Shown: one piece after another, positions 23,904 to 32,378 of the stretch
How positions within the stretch are numbered: position 1 is the first letter of the stretch
Layout: the number at the start of each line of letters is the position of its first letter
Assembly (NCBI RefSeq): GCF_001500045.1
Contig: NZ_LQIX01000023.1
Span: 306,474-370,473, forward strand
Source of the DNA: Mycobacterium sp. GA-1199
GTDB lineage: Bacteria > Actinomycetota > Actinomycetes > Mycobacteriales > Mycobacteriaceae
Length of the DNA: 64,000 bases
Direction of reading: 5' to 3'
Notes under the pieces: generated by a model
The model's database searches: none
What the model saw: only the letters and a program-made list of their open reading frames with translations
Told to the model about the DNA's origin: nothing
Translations under genes and position numbers: made by a program

Positions 23904-26321
23904 GTGAGCGACGCTTGCGAGCGAACCATCGATCCGGGCGAAGCCCTGGCCGGACTGCGGGTCGTCGAACTGGGCAGCGATATCGCGGCACCGTACTGCA
24001 CCAAGCTCCTGACCGACCTCGGCGCCGAGGTGTGCAAGATCGAGCCGCCGACGGGTGATCGGCTGCGCGCGTGGGGACCGTTCCGCGAGGGTTCGCAGGA
24101 GCACGGCGGGTTGTTCGAGTATCTCAACGCCGGAAAGCACGGTCTGACACTGGATTTGCGTACCGCCGCCGGCATTGAACAAGCCCACGAGTTGATCTCC
24201 GGGGCCGACCTACTGGTCGAGGATCTGCCCGCCGGGTCGGCCGAGCGATTCGACTGGGGACTCGATCGCGATTCACTGCAACGGATCAACAACGGCCTTG
24301 TCGTCGTAAGGATCTCGGACTACGGGCAGGAGGGTCCCCGGCGCGACCAGCCGTCGACGTCACTGACCTTGCAGGCGGCGTCCGGCTGGGTGAACCTCAG
24401 GGAGTTCGGCCGACCACCCGTGCAGGCCGGAGCGCGCATACCCGAGTACATCGCGGGAGGCTACGCGGCGCTCGCGGCGCTGACCGCCCTGCGCATCGCG
24501 GACGCTGAACCGGGCCGGCTCGTGGAGGCCGACGTCTCGGCGTTCGAGTCGTTATTATGCACGCTGCCCTACCCGATGCTGATGGCCGAGCGGCTGAAAA
24601 GCATGCGGCTTCCGACGAATTCGAAGGCCGCACCGATGCTGGGCATCGTCCGCGCCGCCGACGGCTGGATCGGCATCAACTGTCTGACCGGGCAGCACTG
24701 GCTGGATGTCTGCGCGATGATGGGGCTCCCCGAATTCGGCGAGCACCAGCTCGCGATCATGTTGGGCGGGCCCGAGCGCGATGAGTTTTTCGCGAAGGCG
24801 CAGCCCTGGCTGGACTCGATCTCCGTCGGCGACCTCGTCGAGCTGAGTCAGGCCATGCGGATTCCGGCCGCCCCCATCAACGACGGCTCGTCGATTGAGG
24901 ACTGCCCGCAATACCGCGACCGCGGCTTCTTCGTCGACGGCGGGCCAGAGGATGCGCGGTTTCGACGGCCAGGGGCACCGTTTCGGTTGTCGAGGACGCC
25001 CGTGGGTGCGGAGCGGCCCGCGCCGACTCTGGGGTCGGCTGGCATCCCGCGGTGGGAGACGCCGGAGCAGCGCAAAGCCGGTGCCGGAGGCGATGCATCG
25101 CAACCGTTCGCCGGGCTGAAAGTCTTTGACCTCAGCACGTTCTGGGCCGGCGCGTATCTCACTTGCTATCTCGGAGCGTTCGGTGCCGACGTCGTCAAGG
25201 TCGAGTCGGTTCAGCGCCCCGATGGGCATCGGTATTCGGGTTCGCTGCTGCGCAACAGCGACGACTGGTATGAGATCGGACCGTTGTGGCAGGGTACGAA
25301 CCTCAACAAGCGCGACATCACCCTCGACCTCGGTACCGAGGCCGGCCGGGATCTGGCATTGCGACTCGCGGCCGATGCCGATGTGGTGATCGAGAACTTC
25401 TCGCCGCGGGTGGTCGAACAATTCGGGTTGGACTACGACTCACTGGTGGAGATCAACCCGAGTGTGGTCATGGTTCGCATGCCCGGGTTCGGCCTCGAGG
25501 GTCCGTGGCGGGATTACGTCGGGTGGGCCCTGAACATAGAACAGCTGGCCGGGATGTCCGCGGTGACCGGTTACGCCGACGGTCCCCCGTGCAACCTTCA
25601 GGGTCCAGCCGACCCGATCGCGGGCGTTCATGCCACGGTGGCGCTCCTCGCAGCGCTCGAACACCGGCGCCGAACCGGTGAGGGCCAGCTGATCGAGGTG
25701 GCGCAGATCGAGGTCGGCGCGGCGGTGACGGCCGAACCCGTCATCGAGTATTCCTTGACGGGACGTGTGCGGCAACGCGAGGGCAACCGGCACCGCAGTT
25801 ACGCACAAGGCGTCTATCCCGCTGCCGGAGAGGATGACTGGGTGGCGCTGTCGGTGCGCGACGACACCGACTGGGCGGCCGTGACCGACGCGATCGGCCG
25901 CCCTGAATTGCGCGACGACCCGAGATTCGCGTCGGCGGAGACACGGTTGCACCACCACGACGAGTTCGACGAGGTGATCGCGGAGGGTGCGGCCACGCGG
26001 CAGGCCGACGAGTTCGCCGAAGCGTTGCTCCAACGCGGCGTGCCGGCGCAGCGGCTGATGACCGCCGACCGGATGTACGACGTCGACCAACTCGAGGCGC
26101 GCGGGTTCTATGAAGACCTGGACCATCGGATCGCCGGTCGGCAGCGGTACCCCGGGTGGCCGTTTCGGATCACGCCGGGCCCGTCGCGCCACCACCGCAC
26201 TCCGTCACCGACTCTCGGTCAACACAACGACGAGGTACTCGGCGCCCTGGGGTTGTCCGAGGACGAGATCGCGAAGCTTCGCGACAACCAGGTCATCGGC
26301 GAACGACTGCTGAACGCATAG
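23904..26321 (+). CDS. Tandem two-domain class III CoA-transferase
   Basis: GTG 23904 is preceded by GGGGAGGAG; the open frame continues upstream but without family similarity. The protein has 805 residues, twice the usual 400, with two CaiB/BaiF domains: residues about 10-380 (LAGLRVVELGSDIAAPYC) and about 395-790 (FAGLKVFDLSTFWAGAYL). At the position of the catalytic Asp the first domain has Glu (RIPEYIAGGYAA) and the second has Asp (PADPIAGVHA), so the second domain is probably the active one. It would transfer CoA to an acid made by the neighbouring aldehyde dehydrogenase; that link is inferred. Confidence 0.9.
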   Translation: MSDACERTIDPGEALAGLRVVELGSDIAAPYCTKLLTDLGAEVCKIEPPTGDRLRAWGPFREGSQEHGGLFEYLNAGKHGLTLDLRTAAGIEQAHELISGADLLVEDLPAGSAERFDWGLDRDSLQRINNGLVVVRISDYGQEGPRRDQPSTSLTLQAASGWVNLREFGRPPVQAGARIPEYIAGGYAALAALTALRIADAEPGRLVEADVSAFESLLCTLPYPMLMAERLKSMRLPTNSKAAPMLGIVRAADGWIGINCLTGQHWLDVCAMMGLPEFGEHQLAIMLGGPERDEFFAKAQPWLDSISVGDLVELSQAMRIPAAPINDGSSIEDCPQYRDRGFFVDGGPEDARFRRPGAPFRLSRTPVGAERPAPTLGSAGIPRWETPEQRKAGAGGDASQPFAGLKVFDLSTFWAGAYLTCYLGAFGADVVKVESVQRPDGHRYSGSLLRNSDDWYEIGPLWQGTNLNKRDITLDLGTEAGRDLALRLAADADVVIENFSPRVVEQFGLDYDSLVEINPSVVMVRMPGFGLEGPWRDYVGWALNIEQLAGMSAVTGYADGPPCNLQGPADPIAGVHATVALLAALEHRRRTGEGQLIEVAQIEVGAAVTAEPVIEYSLTGRVRQREGNRHRSYAQGVYPAAGEDDWVALSVRDDTDWAAVTDAIGRPELRDDPRFASAETRLHHHDEFDEVIAEGAATRQADEFAEALLQRGVPAQRLMTADRMYDVDQLEARGFYEDLDHRIAGRQRYPGWPFRITPGPSRHHRTPSPTLGQHNDEVLGALGLSEDEIAKLRDNQVIGERLLNA

Positions 26322-26408
26322 CACGCACTGAGCACCTAGGAAAACCGCTGCGAAACTGGGCCCGCGGATTCACGGGTTGTTGCAACAGCCTCTAGCTGAG
26401 GGGTTGTG

Positions 26409-26563
26409 ATGAGGGTGGCTCGGTATCCCTTTGTGGGTCGGCAGTTCTGGGATCAGGTCAGTGCGGGGGTGTCTGCTGAGGAGGCCGGGCAGCCGTCGGC
26501 GTGTCGCGGCGGACCGAATTGGGTTGGTTTGCTGACGCTGGCGGGGTGAAACCAACTTTCTGA
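26409..26563 (+). pseudogene. IS30-like transposase N-terminal remnant
   Basis: ATG 26409 opens MRVARYPFVGRQFWDQV and continues SAGVSAEEAG; after a frameshift near 26485 the next frame gives AAVGVSRRTELGWFADAGGV up to a TGA at 26561. Together this resembles the N-terminal helix-turn-helix of IS30-type transposases of actinobacteria. The catalytic DDE domain is absent. It marks an old insertion or deletion end. The family call rests on motif resemblance only. Confidence 0.55.
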
Positions 26564-26600
26564 GATGCGACTGCCCCGCGTTCGCGACCTCGTTTGAGTA

Positions 26601-26848
26601 CAACGGGATTCGGCCCACTTCGACGCGCCCAATGAGTTTAGATTGGATCACCTAAATATGGAAGGGCACAACGTGTTTCGCAAAGGCGCCCACCTCTGTG
26701 TGGGAGCGGCACTGGCTCGCTTGAGGCCCGGATAGTGCTGCGGATGCTGCTGCACAACACCGAGCACATGGAACTCACACACGCCGGGCCTTGGATTCCG
26801 AACATCCTGGTGCGCCGTCGCGAGGATCTGCACCTCGAAGTCCGTTGA
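26601..26848 (+). pseudogene. Cytochrome P450 C-terminal remnant, frameshifted
   Basis: The frame from 26601 reads QRDSAHFDAPNEFRLDHLNM and on to FRKGAHLCVGAALARL, clearly the P450 segment from the K'-helix loop to the heme-binding Cys. One base is missing near 26722; shifting frame restores ARIVLRMLLHNTEHMELT, then NILVRRREDLHLEVR and a TGA at 26846-26848, a normal P450 C-terminus. The N-terminal three quarters are gone. An in-frame TGA at 26595 lies just before the recognisable part. The remnant differs from the four intact P450s in the window. Confidence 0.8.
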
Positions 26849-27044
26849 ACGCGCTTGCGGTTGCCGACATCGAGACGACGTGCGGCCCACGCCAATCTGC
26901 CATCGCCGCTCCTGAAGTCTGTACTGCACGGCGCGGTGCGCCACCACATTTGCTTGCCGACCGCCATCAGCGAATTTCACCGACGATGCGCGCCGGGCAA
27001 TTACTCGATTGCGGGCCGCGACGCTCTACGCCCACACTCCTGAC

Positions 27045-27455
27045 CTAAGTAATCTCCATCAAGATGTGGGTCAGCACCAATTCTGCAATCTGCCAACCAT
27101 GTTCGCTGCGCACCCAGCGGTCGTGGTAATGGCCGTAGGCAGTGAGCGAGGTCCCGTTCTCCCACACCACTCGCTCCTGGACGGCCCAGATGACCCGTGC
27201 TTCGTCGCCGTTGAGGTCGAACTCCGGGGAATGAACCTGATGAACGGTCTTCGCGTCGCCAACCGATGCCATAACGGCTTGCAGCGCCGCGTCGCGCCCG
27301 ATGATCGGCGTCGCATCAGGGTTGCCATCCGTGAGATCGAAGATCAAGTCCTCGCTGAGAAGCGCAGCAAGTTCCGTCCAGTTCTTCGTATCCATATAAC
27401 GGCAGTACCGCGCCTTAGCTTGTTCCAACTCAAAACAGGCCTGCAGATGGTTCAT
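27045..27455 (-). CDS. SnoaL-like (NTF2-fold) protein
   Basis: ATG 27455 has GGAGAGG upstream; the protein has 136 residues. The helix ACFELEQAKARYCRYMDTKNW, LLSEDLIFDLTDG, and the strands VIWAVQERVVWENGTSLTAYGHYHDRWVR are characteristic of the SnoaL-like family. It stands alone on the minus strand between the remnant region and the second igr-like module. The role is unknown; small isomerase, hydratase or dehydratase activity is possible. Confidence 0.8.
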   Translation of the reverse strand: MNHLQACFELEQAKARYCRYMDTKNWTELAALLSEDLIFDLTDGNPDATPIIGRDAALQAVMASVGDAKTVHQVHSPEFDLNGDEARVIWAVQERVVWENGTSLTAYGHYHDRWVRSEHGWQIAELVLTHILMEIT

Positions 27456-27616
27456 TACGCGTCCTCTCCGCCGCAGCAGCCAGCCGGACCCCGATGACCC
27501 CGGTGTGGACAGAGATTCACCGTAGCGGCAAGTGCTGCGGCCCGGAACTTCCCACCTGAACGCCGAGGTCGACCAGGTGCGCCGGCCGTTCGCCCGCCGA
27601 GTAGGCAGTTTCTCGA

Positions 27617-27622
27617 TAGTGT
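27617..27622 (+). promoter_or_regulatory. Leaderless -10 box of second igr-like module
   Basis: TAGTGT (27617-27622) fits TANNNT and is followed after 7 nt by GTG 27630. No Shine-Dalgarno sequence is present, so the first gene of the module is probably translated from a leaderless transcript. The rest of the 174-bp gap from 27456 shows no further structure. Confidence 0.5.
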
Positions 27623-27629
27623 CTCCTGC

Positions 27630-28757
27630 GTGGACTTCGAGCTCGACGACGCTCAGTGCGCGTGGGTCGCCGAAGTGCGGCACTTCCTCGACGAGAACGT
27701 CACCGCGGCACTACGCGCCGAGATGGCGGCGCACGGCCTCGAATATCGGGGCGGCGAGCTGACCGCGTTCCGCCGCAAGATCGGCGAAAAAGGCTGGTTC
27801 GGCCTCAACTGGCCGAAGGAATACGGCGGCCTCGGTCTTACCGCGATGCATCAGCACCTATTGATGACCGAATTCGAGTACGCGGGCGTACCCGGCCCAG
27901 ATCTGACGGTCACCTCAATCGCGCCGATGATCATGCGACACGGCACCGAGCAGAACAAGAAGGAGTTTCTGCCCGGCATCGCGCGCGGCGAGATCGTTTT
28001 CGCGCTTGGGTACTCCGAGCCGGACGCCGGCACCGACCTGGCCAGCCTGCGCACCCGCGCGGTTCGTGACGGCGACGAGTGGGTGATCAACGGGTCCAAG
28101 ATCTGGAACAGCGGCGCGCAGCGTTGCACCCACGAGTGGCTCTGCGTGCGGACCGATCCCGATGCTCCGCGGCATCGCGGCATCTCGGTCATCGCGGTGC
28201 CGGTCGACACTGCAGGCGTCGACATTCGGCCGCTGTACGCCTGGTCCGGGTACCGCACGAACGAGACCTTCTTCAACGACGTTCGCGTACCGGTGACCAA
28301 TCTCATCGGTGAAGTCAACGCAGGCTGGACCTACATTACCGGCGCGCTCGACCTCGAACGCGGCGCGTTGACCAACGCGGGCGACCTGCGTCGCGCGCTC
28401 GACGACCTGATCGCGGCGGTGGGCGATCCGGACCCGTCGTTCCGTCGCCGCTTCGCCCAGGCCGAGGCAGACGTCGAGGTCGCCCGGCTGATGGGTTTGG
28501 AGGCGGCGTCGATGCTCGACAGCGGCCGTATTCCGTCGGTGGAGGTCAGTGTCGAGAAGATCTTCACATCCGAACTGCGCCAGCGCATCGCCGACCTTGC
28601 CATCGATGTACTCGGACCCGACGGCCTGCGCGTCGGCAACTTCTTCGAGCGGCTGTACCGCGTGTCGCCGCTGATGCGGTTCGGCGGCGGCACCAACGAA
28701 GTCCTGCGCGATGTGATCGCTCAGCGCGGTCACAAGATGCCGTCGTACGGTCGGTGA
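27630..28757 (+). CDS. Acyl-CoA dehydrogenase, large-subunit type (FadE)
   Basis: The protein has 375 residues from GTG 27630, with a leaderless promoter. Typical segments are FGLNWPKEYGGLGLTAMHQH, LGYSEPDAGTDLASLRTRAV near residue 130, INGSKIWNSGAQ, and the C-terminal MRFGGGTNEVLRDVIAQRGH. It is followed 4 nt later by a smaller FadE, so the two probably form a heteromeric dehydrogenase like ChsE1-ChsE2. It is the first gene of a seven-gene run that continues to 33969. Confidence 0.9.
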   Translation: MDFELDDAQCAWVAEVRHFLDENVTAALRAEMAAHGLEYRGGELTAFRRKIGEKGWFGLNWPKEYGGLGLTAMHQHLLMTEFEYAGVPGPDLTVTSIAPMIMRHGTEQNKKEFLPGIARGEIVFALGYSEPDAGTDLASLRTRAVRDGDEWVINGSKIWNSGAQRCTHEWLCVRTDPDAPRHRGISVIAVPVDTAGVDIRPLYAWSGYRTNETFFNDVRVPVTNLIGEVNAGWTYITGALDLERGALTNAGDLRRALDDLIAAVGDPDPSFRRRFAQAEADVEVARLMGLEAASMLDSGRIPSVEVSVEKIFTSELRQRIADLAIDVLGPDGLRVGNFFERLYRVSPLMRFGGGTNEVLRDVIAQRGHKMPSYGR

Positions 28758-28761
28758 CACA

Positions 28762-29781
28762 ATGCGAGTGATTCCCTCTCAGGACGAGCGCGACCTGGCC
28801 GCGATGTCCCGCAGCGTGTTGGCTGCCGAAAGTGAACCCAAGTCGCAGTGGAAGGCGCTGACCGACGCTGGCGTGTTCGCGATGCCGCTCGACGGCGCCC
28901 TCACCGATATCGGCGTCTTCTGTGTCGAAGCCGGACGGGCGCTGTGCCCCAGGATCGTTCAAAACACGCTGTACTCAACGATTGCCCTCGACTCGTTCGG
29001 TGCGTGCTCCAACTGGTTGCCCCGGCTGACGTCCGGTGAGGCGCACGGCACCTGTGCATTGTTCGATCCGCGCGACGCCTCCGACGTGTCCCCGCGGCTG
29101 CACGCGTGGCGCGACGGTGACCGCTGGCTAGTGCGCGGGGTGGTCGATCACGTCGCGGATGCCGATGCCGCCGACGTGCTCGTCGCGTCCACCGACCTGG
29201 GTGTCGTCGCCGTCGACACCGCGGCCTCCGGGGTCAGCATAGAGCCGCTGGCGTTGATGGGTGGTTTTCCAGCGTCGACCGTCCGGCTCGACGAGGTTGC
29301 GGTCGACGAGCCGATGTCGACTGGTGACGACGAACTGCGCCGCGTAGCCAATATCGTTGTGGCACTGGACTGTTTGGATCTCGTCGGCATCGGCGAGGCG
29401 GTGATCGACCGCACCGTCGACTACACCAAGATGCGCGAACAGTTCGGCAAGCCGATCGCCGCCTTCCAAGCCGCGCAGCATCTCGTCGCCGACATGCACA
29501 TCTCGCTGGCGGCGGCCAGGCTCGCCGCCCACTCGGCGGTGTTTCACCTCGGTAAGGGGCGCACCGCCACGCGCGAGACGGCGATTGCCCGTATTCGCGG
29601 GGCGGAGATCAAGAAGATCACCCTCGATGCGCATCAGCTGCACGGCGGGATGGGCTATGTCGTAGACACCGGCCTGCATCGGTTCTCGGAGCGGGCGCGG
29701 ATCCTGTCGACGCTCGGCGGCGGAGCGGACATCGCTGCCAGATGGCTTGCCGCAGAGATGGGTTGGGAGGGAGTCCGATGA
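28762..29781 (+). CDS. Acyl-CoA dehydrogenase, small-subunit type (FadE)
   Basis: The protein has 339 residues from ATG 28762, shorter than the usual 370-390 because the N-terminal helical domain is reduced. The MREQFGKPIAAFQAAQHLVAD and HQLHGGMGYVVDTGLHRF segments identify the family. Like the small chain in the first module (17606-18718), it lacks the Glu of the 'FTWEH' motif. It is probably the second subunit of a heteromeric enzyme with 27630-28757. Its stop overlaps the MaoC start (ATGA). Confidence 0.87.
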   Translation: MRVIPSQDERDLAAMSRSVLAAESEPKSQWKALTDAGVFAMPLDGALTDIGVFCVEAGRALCPRIVQNTLYSTIALDSFGACSNWLPRLTSGEAHGTCALFDPRDASDVSPRLHAWRDGDRWLVRGVVDHVADADAADVLVASTDLGVVAVDTAASGVSIEPLALMGGFPASTVRLDEVAVDEPMSTGDDELRRVANIVVALDCLDLVGIGEAVIDRTVDYTKMREQFGKPIAAFQAAQHLVADMHISLAAARLAAHSAVFHLGKGRTATRETAIARIRGAEIKKITLDAHQLHGGMGYVVDTGLHRFSERARILSTLGGGADIAARWLAAEMGWEGVR

Positions 29782-30290
29782 CGAAAGGCGCCCGGGGCAG
29801 CCTCATCGACCCGGAGTCGGCCCAGAAGATCGGCCAGGTTGTTGCCGTCGTTACCGGCGAGGTGTACCGGCGGGACTGGCAGCGTTGGGCAGCCGCGGTC
29901 GGCGACCACAACCGGTTGTGGTTCGACCCCGACTACGCGCGAGGACACGGCTACCGCGACGTCATCTGCCCGCCGTTGTATCTGCAGTATTCGGTTCTGG
30001 GCGTGGCGGCGCTTTCGGACTTGCGGCCGGACGGGTCGTCGGGCGCGGTCACGGGCAGCATGGCGTTCCCTCGAGCGCCGCGACGGATGGCAGGCGGCGA
30101 GACCACGACATTTTACCTGCCCGCGTATCACGGCGACGAGATCGAGATGACCCGCACCGTGGAATCCATCATAGAAAAGGAGGGCAGGTCAGGCACATTC
30201 GTGCTAGTGACCTGGCGCGCCGACTACCGCAACCAATGCGGTGAGCTGTTGGCGGAAGCCACCACATCGATGATCGCCAGGCCGGCATGA
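29778..30290 (+). CDS. MaoC-like dehydratase subunit (FAS1-type)
   Basis: The protein has 170 residues from ATG 29778, coupled on both sides by ATGA overlaps. The hydratase-2 region reads AVGDHNRLWFDPDYA: Asp and Asn are kept but Trp replaces the His, as Tyr does in 19153-19710. It therefore looks like the non-catalytic half of a heteromeric hydratase, with 30287-30739 as the partner. It resembles the N-terminal domain of ChsH2 without a fused DUF35. Confidence 0.83.
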   Translation: MTKGARGSLIDPESAQKIGQVVAVVTGEVYRRDWQRWAAAVGDHNRLWFDPDYARGHGYRDVICPPLYLQYSVLGVAALSDLRPDGSSGAVTGSMAFPRAPRRMAGGETTTFYLPAYHGDEIEMTRTVESIIEKEGRSGTFVLVTWRADYRNQCGELLAEATTSMIARPA

Positions 30291-30739
30291 CAAAACAGGT
30301 GTCCTTCGAGGACGTTGGCGCGGGTGACGCGATGCCGGCGCTGACGATGACGGTCGACGAGACGCAGATGTTTTTCTTCAGCGCCGCCACCTACAACGGC
30401 CACCGCATCCACTACGACAAGCAGTGGGCGCGCGATCGCGAGGGTTACGACAATGTGCTGGTGCAGGGCCCACTGCAGGCGGCGCTGCTGTCGCGGGCGC
30501 TGACCGACTGGATCGGCGGCGACGGACGGTTGGTCGCGTTCTCGGTGCAGAACCGGGCGATAGCCTACCCGGGTCAGGAGTTGACGTTTGGCGGCGTCGT
30601 CACGGCGACCCGGGCGGCGGACGTAAGCAGCGGTGTACTACATGGGCTCGTCGACCTCGACATCTTTTGCAGGCGCGGCGAGGACGTCTTGATGCCGGGC
30701 ACCGCGACCGTCGCGCTGCCGGTGCGAGGTGTGCAGTGA
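30287..30739 (+). CDS. MaoC-like dehydratase subunit
   Basis: The protein has 150 residues. The active-site region is SAATYNGHRIHYDKQWA: His42 is at the catalytic position, and the Asp five residues before it is replaced by Asn37, as is common in the 'NGHxIHYD' group of hot-dog hydratases. It is coupled to its neighbours through ATGA and GTGA overlaps. With 29778-30290 it should hydrate the enoyl-CoA made by the FadE pair. Confidence 0.85.
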   Translation: MTKQVSFEDVGAGDAMPALTMTVDETQMFFFSAATYNGHRIHYDKQWARDREGYDNVLVQGPLQAALLSRALTDWIGGDGRLVAFSVQNRAIAYPGQELTFGGVVTATRAADVSSGVLHGLVDLDIFCRRGEDVLMPGTATVALPVRGVQ

Positions 30740-31941
30740 CGGGCCTGCGCGGCGAGGCGGCCATCGTCGGCATCGCTGAACTGCCCGCCGAGAAACGCCA
30801 GAGCGCGCCTCCGTCGTTCACGCTCGACCAGTACGCGCGGCTGGCGAAGATGGTCATCGAGGACGCCGGCGTGAAACCCAATGTCGTCAATGGGCTTTCG
30901 ACGCATGGAATCTCCGAGTCGACCATGTTCGCACCGGCGACGCTGTCGGAGTATCTCGGTCTGCCGCTGGATTTCGGCGATCGCGTCGATCTTGGCGGGG
31001 CGACGGCGGCGGGCATGGTGTGGCGTGCCGCCGCAGCCATCGAACTGGGCCAGTGCGAGGCGGTGCTCGTCGTGATCCCGGGCTCCACGGAGATTCCGCG
31101 ATCGGACGCGAAGCCCGGCCGAAGCCTCAGCTGGTTCGGGGCGTCAAGCAACGATTACGGGTCGCCGCAGGCCGAATTCGAGATTCCGTACGGCAACGTC
31201 GGCCAGAACGGGCCCTACGCGCAGATCGCGCAGCGCTATGCATACGAATTCGGCTACGACGCCGCAGCTTTGGCGCGGATCGCCGTGCAGCAGCGCGAGA
31301 ACGCGTGCGCCCATCCCGGCGCGGTGTTCCATGGCAAGCCGATCACCGTCGATGACGTGCTGAACAGCCCGGTGATCGCAGATCCCATCCACATGCTCGA
31401 GACCGTAATGCGGGTGCAGGGCGGCGCCGGGGTGCTGGTCGCCGACGCCGAGTTGGCACGGCAAGGCCGTCATCGCCCAGTCTGGATCAAGGGTTTCGGC
31501 GAGCATATTCGGTTCAAGACGCCCACCTACGCCGACGATCTCATCCGCACTCCCATCGCACGCGCTGCCGATCGGGCGTTCGCGATGGCGGGCTTGCAGA
31601 GGTCCGACGTCGACATGGCGTCGATCTACGACTGCTACACGATCACTGTGCTGATGACGCTGGAGGACGCGGGCTTCTGCGGCAAGGGCGAGGGCATGAA
31701 ATGGCTGACCGAACATGACCTGACCTTCCGTGGTGATTTCCCGATCAACACCGCGGGCGGCCAGTTGTCGTACGGGCAGGCCGGGATGGCGGGTGGCATG
31801 CATCATGTGGTCGACGCCGCGCGTCAGGTGATGGGCCGGTCCGGGGAGGCGCAGGTCGTCGATTGCGACACCGCGTTCGTCACCGGCAATGGGGGCATCA
31901 TGAGCGAGCAGGTCGCAGTGATCCTGGGAGGTGATCGATGA
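30736..31941 (+). CDS. Thiolase-like lipid-transfer protein/aldolase (Ltp2-like)
   Basis: GTG 30736 overlaps the MaoC stop (GTGA); the protein has 401 residues. It opens with LRGEAAIVGIAELPAEK, has RVDLGGATAAGMVWRAAAAI in the thiolase core, the ASIYDCYTITVLMTLEDAGFC segment and the C-terminal NTAGGQLSYGQAGMAGGMHH. It parallels the gene at 15979-17163 and Ltp2. It likely acts with the DUF35-like protein directly downstream, whose start overlaps its stop, to cleave a hydroxyacyl-CoA. Confidence 0.85.
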   Translation: MTGLRGEAAIVGIAELPAEKRQSAPPSFTLDQYARLAKMVIEDAGVKPNVVNGLSTHGISESTMFAPATLSEYLGLPLDFGDRVDLGGATAAGMVWRAAAAIELGQCEAVLVVIPGSTEIPRSDAKPGRSLSWFGASSNDYGSPQAEFEIPYGNVGQNGPYAQIAQRYAYEFGYDAAALARIAVQQRENACAHPGAVFHGKPITVDDVLNSPVIADPIHMLETVMRVQGGAGVLVADAELARQGRHRPVWIKGFGEHIRFKTPTYADDLIRTPIARAADRAFAMAGLQRSDVDMASIYDCYTITVLMTLEDAGFCGKGEGMKWLTEHDLTFRGDFPINTAGGQLSYGQAGMAGGMHHVVDAARQVMGRSGEAQVVDCDTAFVTGNGGIMSEQVAVILGGDR

Positions 31942-32378
31942 GCGCCGGCGCGAGGAGTCAGTCACCCGATATGACGATGCCGCTACCCGATCCGACGCCC
32001 GTATCGCAGCCATTCTGGGATGCGTTGCACCAGCACAGGATTGTCATCCAGTACTCGCCGTCGAACCAGCGGTACGTCTTCTATCCGCGCACTCTGGCGC
32101 CGGGAACGCTTGCCGACGACCTGGAGTGGCGTGAGATCGATGGTGCAGGAACCCTTTACACGTACACCGTCGCGCGCAGGCCGACAGGGCCGCCGTGGGC
32201 CGACAAACAGCCGCAACTGCTGGCTGTCGTCGAATGGGATGTGGGACCGAGGGTGAGCACGGAACTCGTCGACATCGAACCCCACGACATCCGCATCGGC
32301 ATGCGCGTCGTGCCGGTCTTCGTCGACGTGCCCGACGCAGGCATCACACTGCTCCGGTACAGGCCCGCGGATGTTTGA
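31938..32378 (+). CDS. DUF35-like protein lacking zinc-ribbon cysteines
   Basis: The protein has 146 residues from ATG 31938 (ATGA overlap). The order PTPVSQPFWDALHQHRIVIQ and later GAGTLYTYTVARRPTGPPW followed by QLLAVVEWDVG matches DUF35/OB-fold proteins paired with thiolases. In the place of the two CxxC knuckles there is IQYSPSNQRYVFYPRTLAPG, with no cysteine, so zinc is probably not bound. The OB-fold part seems intact. It is presumably the partner of the Ltp2-like protein. Confidence 0.82.
   Translation: MSAGARSQSPDMTMPLPDPTPVSQPFWDALHQHRIVIQYSPSNQRYVFYPRTLAPGTLADDLEWREIDGAGTLYTYTVARRPTGPPWADKQPQLLAVVEWDVGPRVSTELVDIEPHDIRIGMRVVPVFVDVPDAGITLLRYRPADV

Larger units (their letters stand above)
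26322..27044. other. Degenerate intergenic region with gene remnants
   Basis: This 723-bp stretch has no intact gene. From left to right it contains TGTTGCAACA (26378-26387), a perfect 10-bp palindrome; an IS30-like transposase N-terminal remnant (26409-26563); a frameshifted P450 C-terminal remnant (26601-26848); and about 196 bp (26849-27044) in which nothing was recognised on either strand. Several open frames cross it on both strands, but none has plausible protein character. Confidence 0.7.

Noticed and set aside
26849..27044. Overlapping frames on both strands in the gap after the P450 remnant.
   Set aside because: No recognisable motif, no ribosome-binding site and no conserved residue pattern; treated as non-coding.
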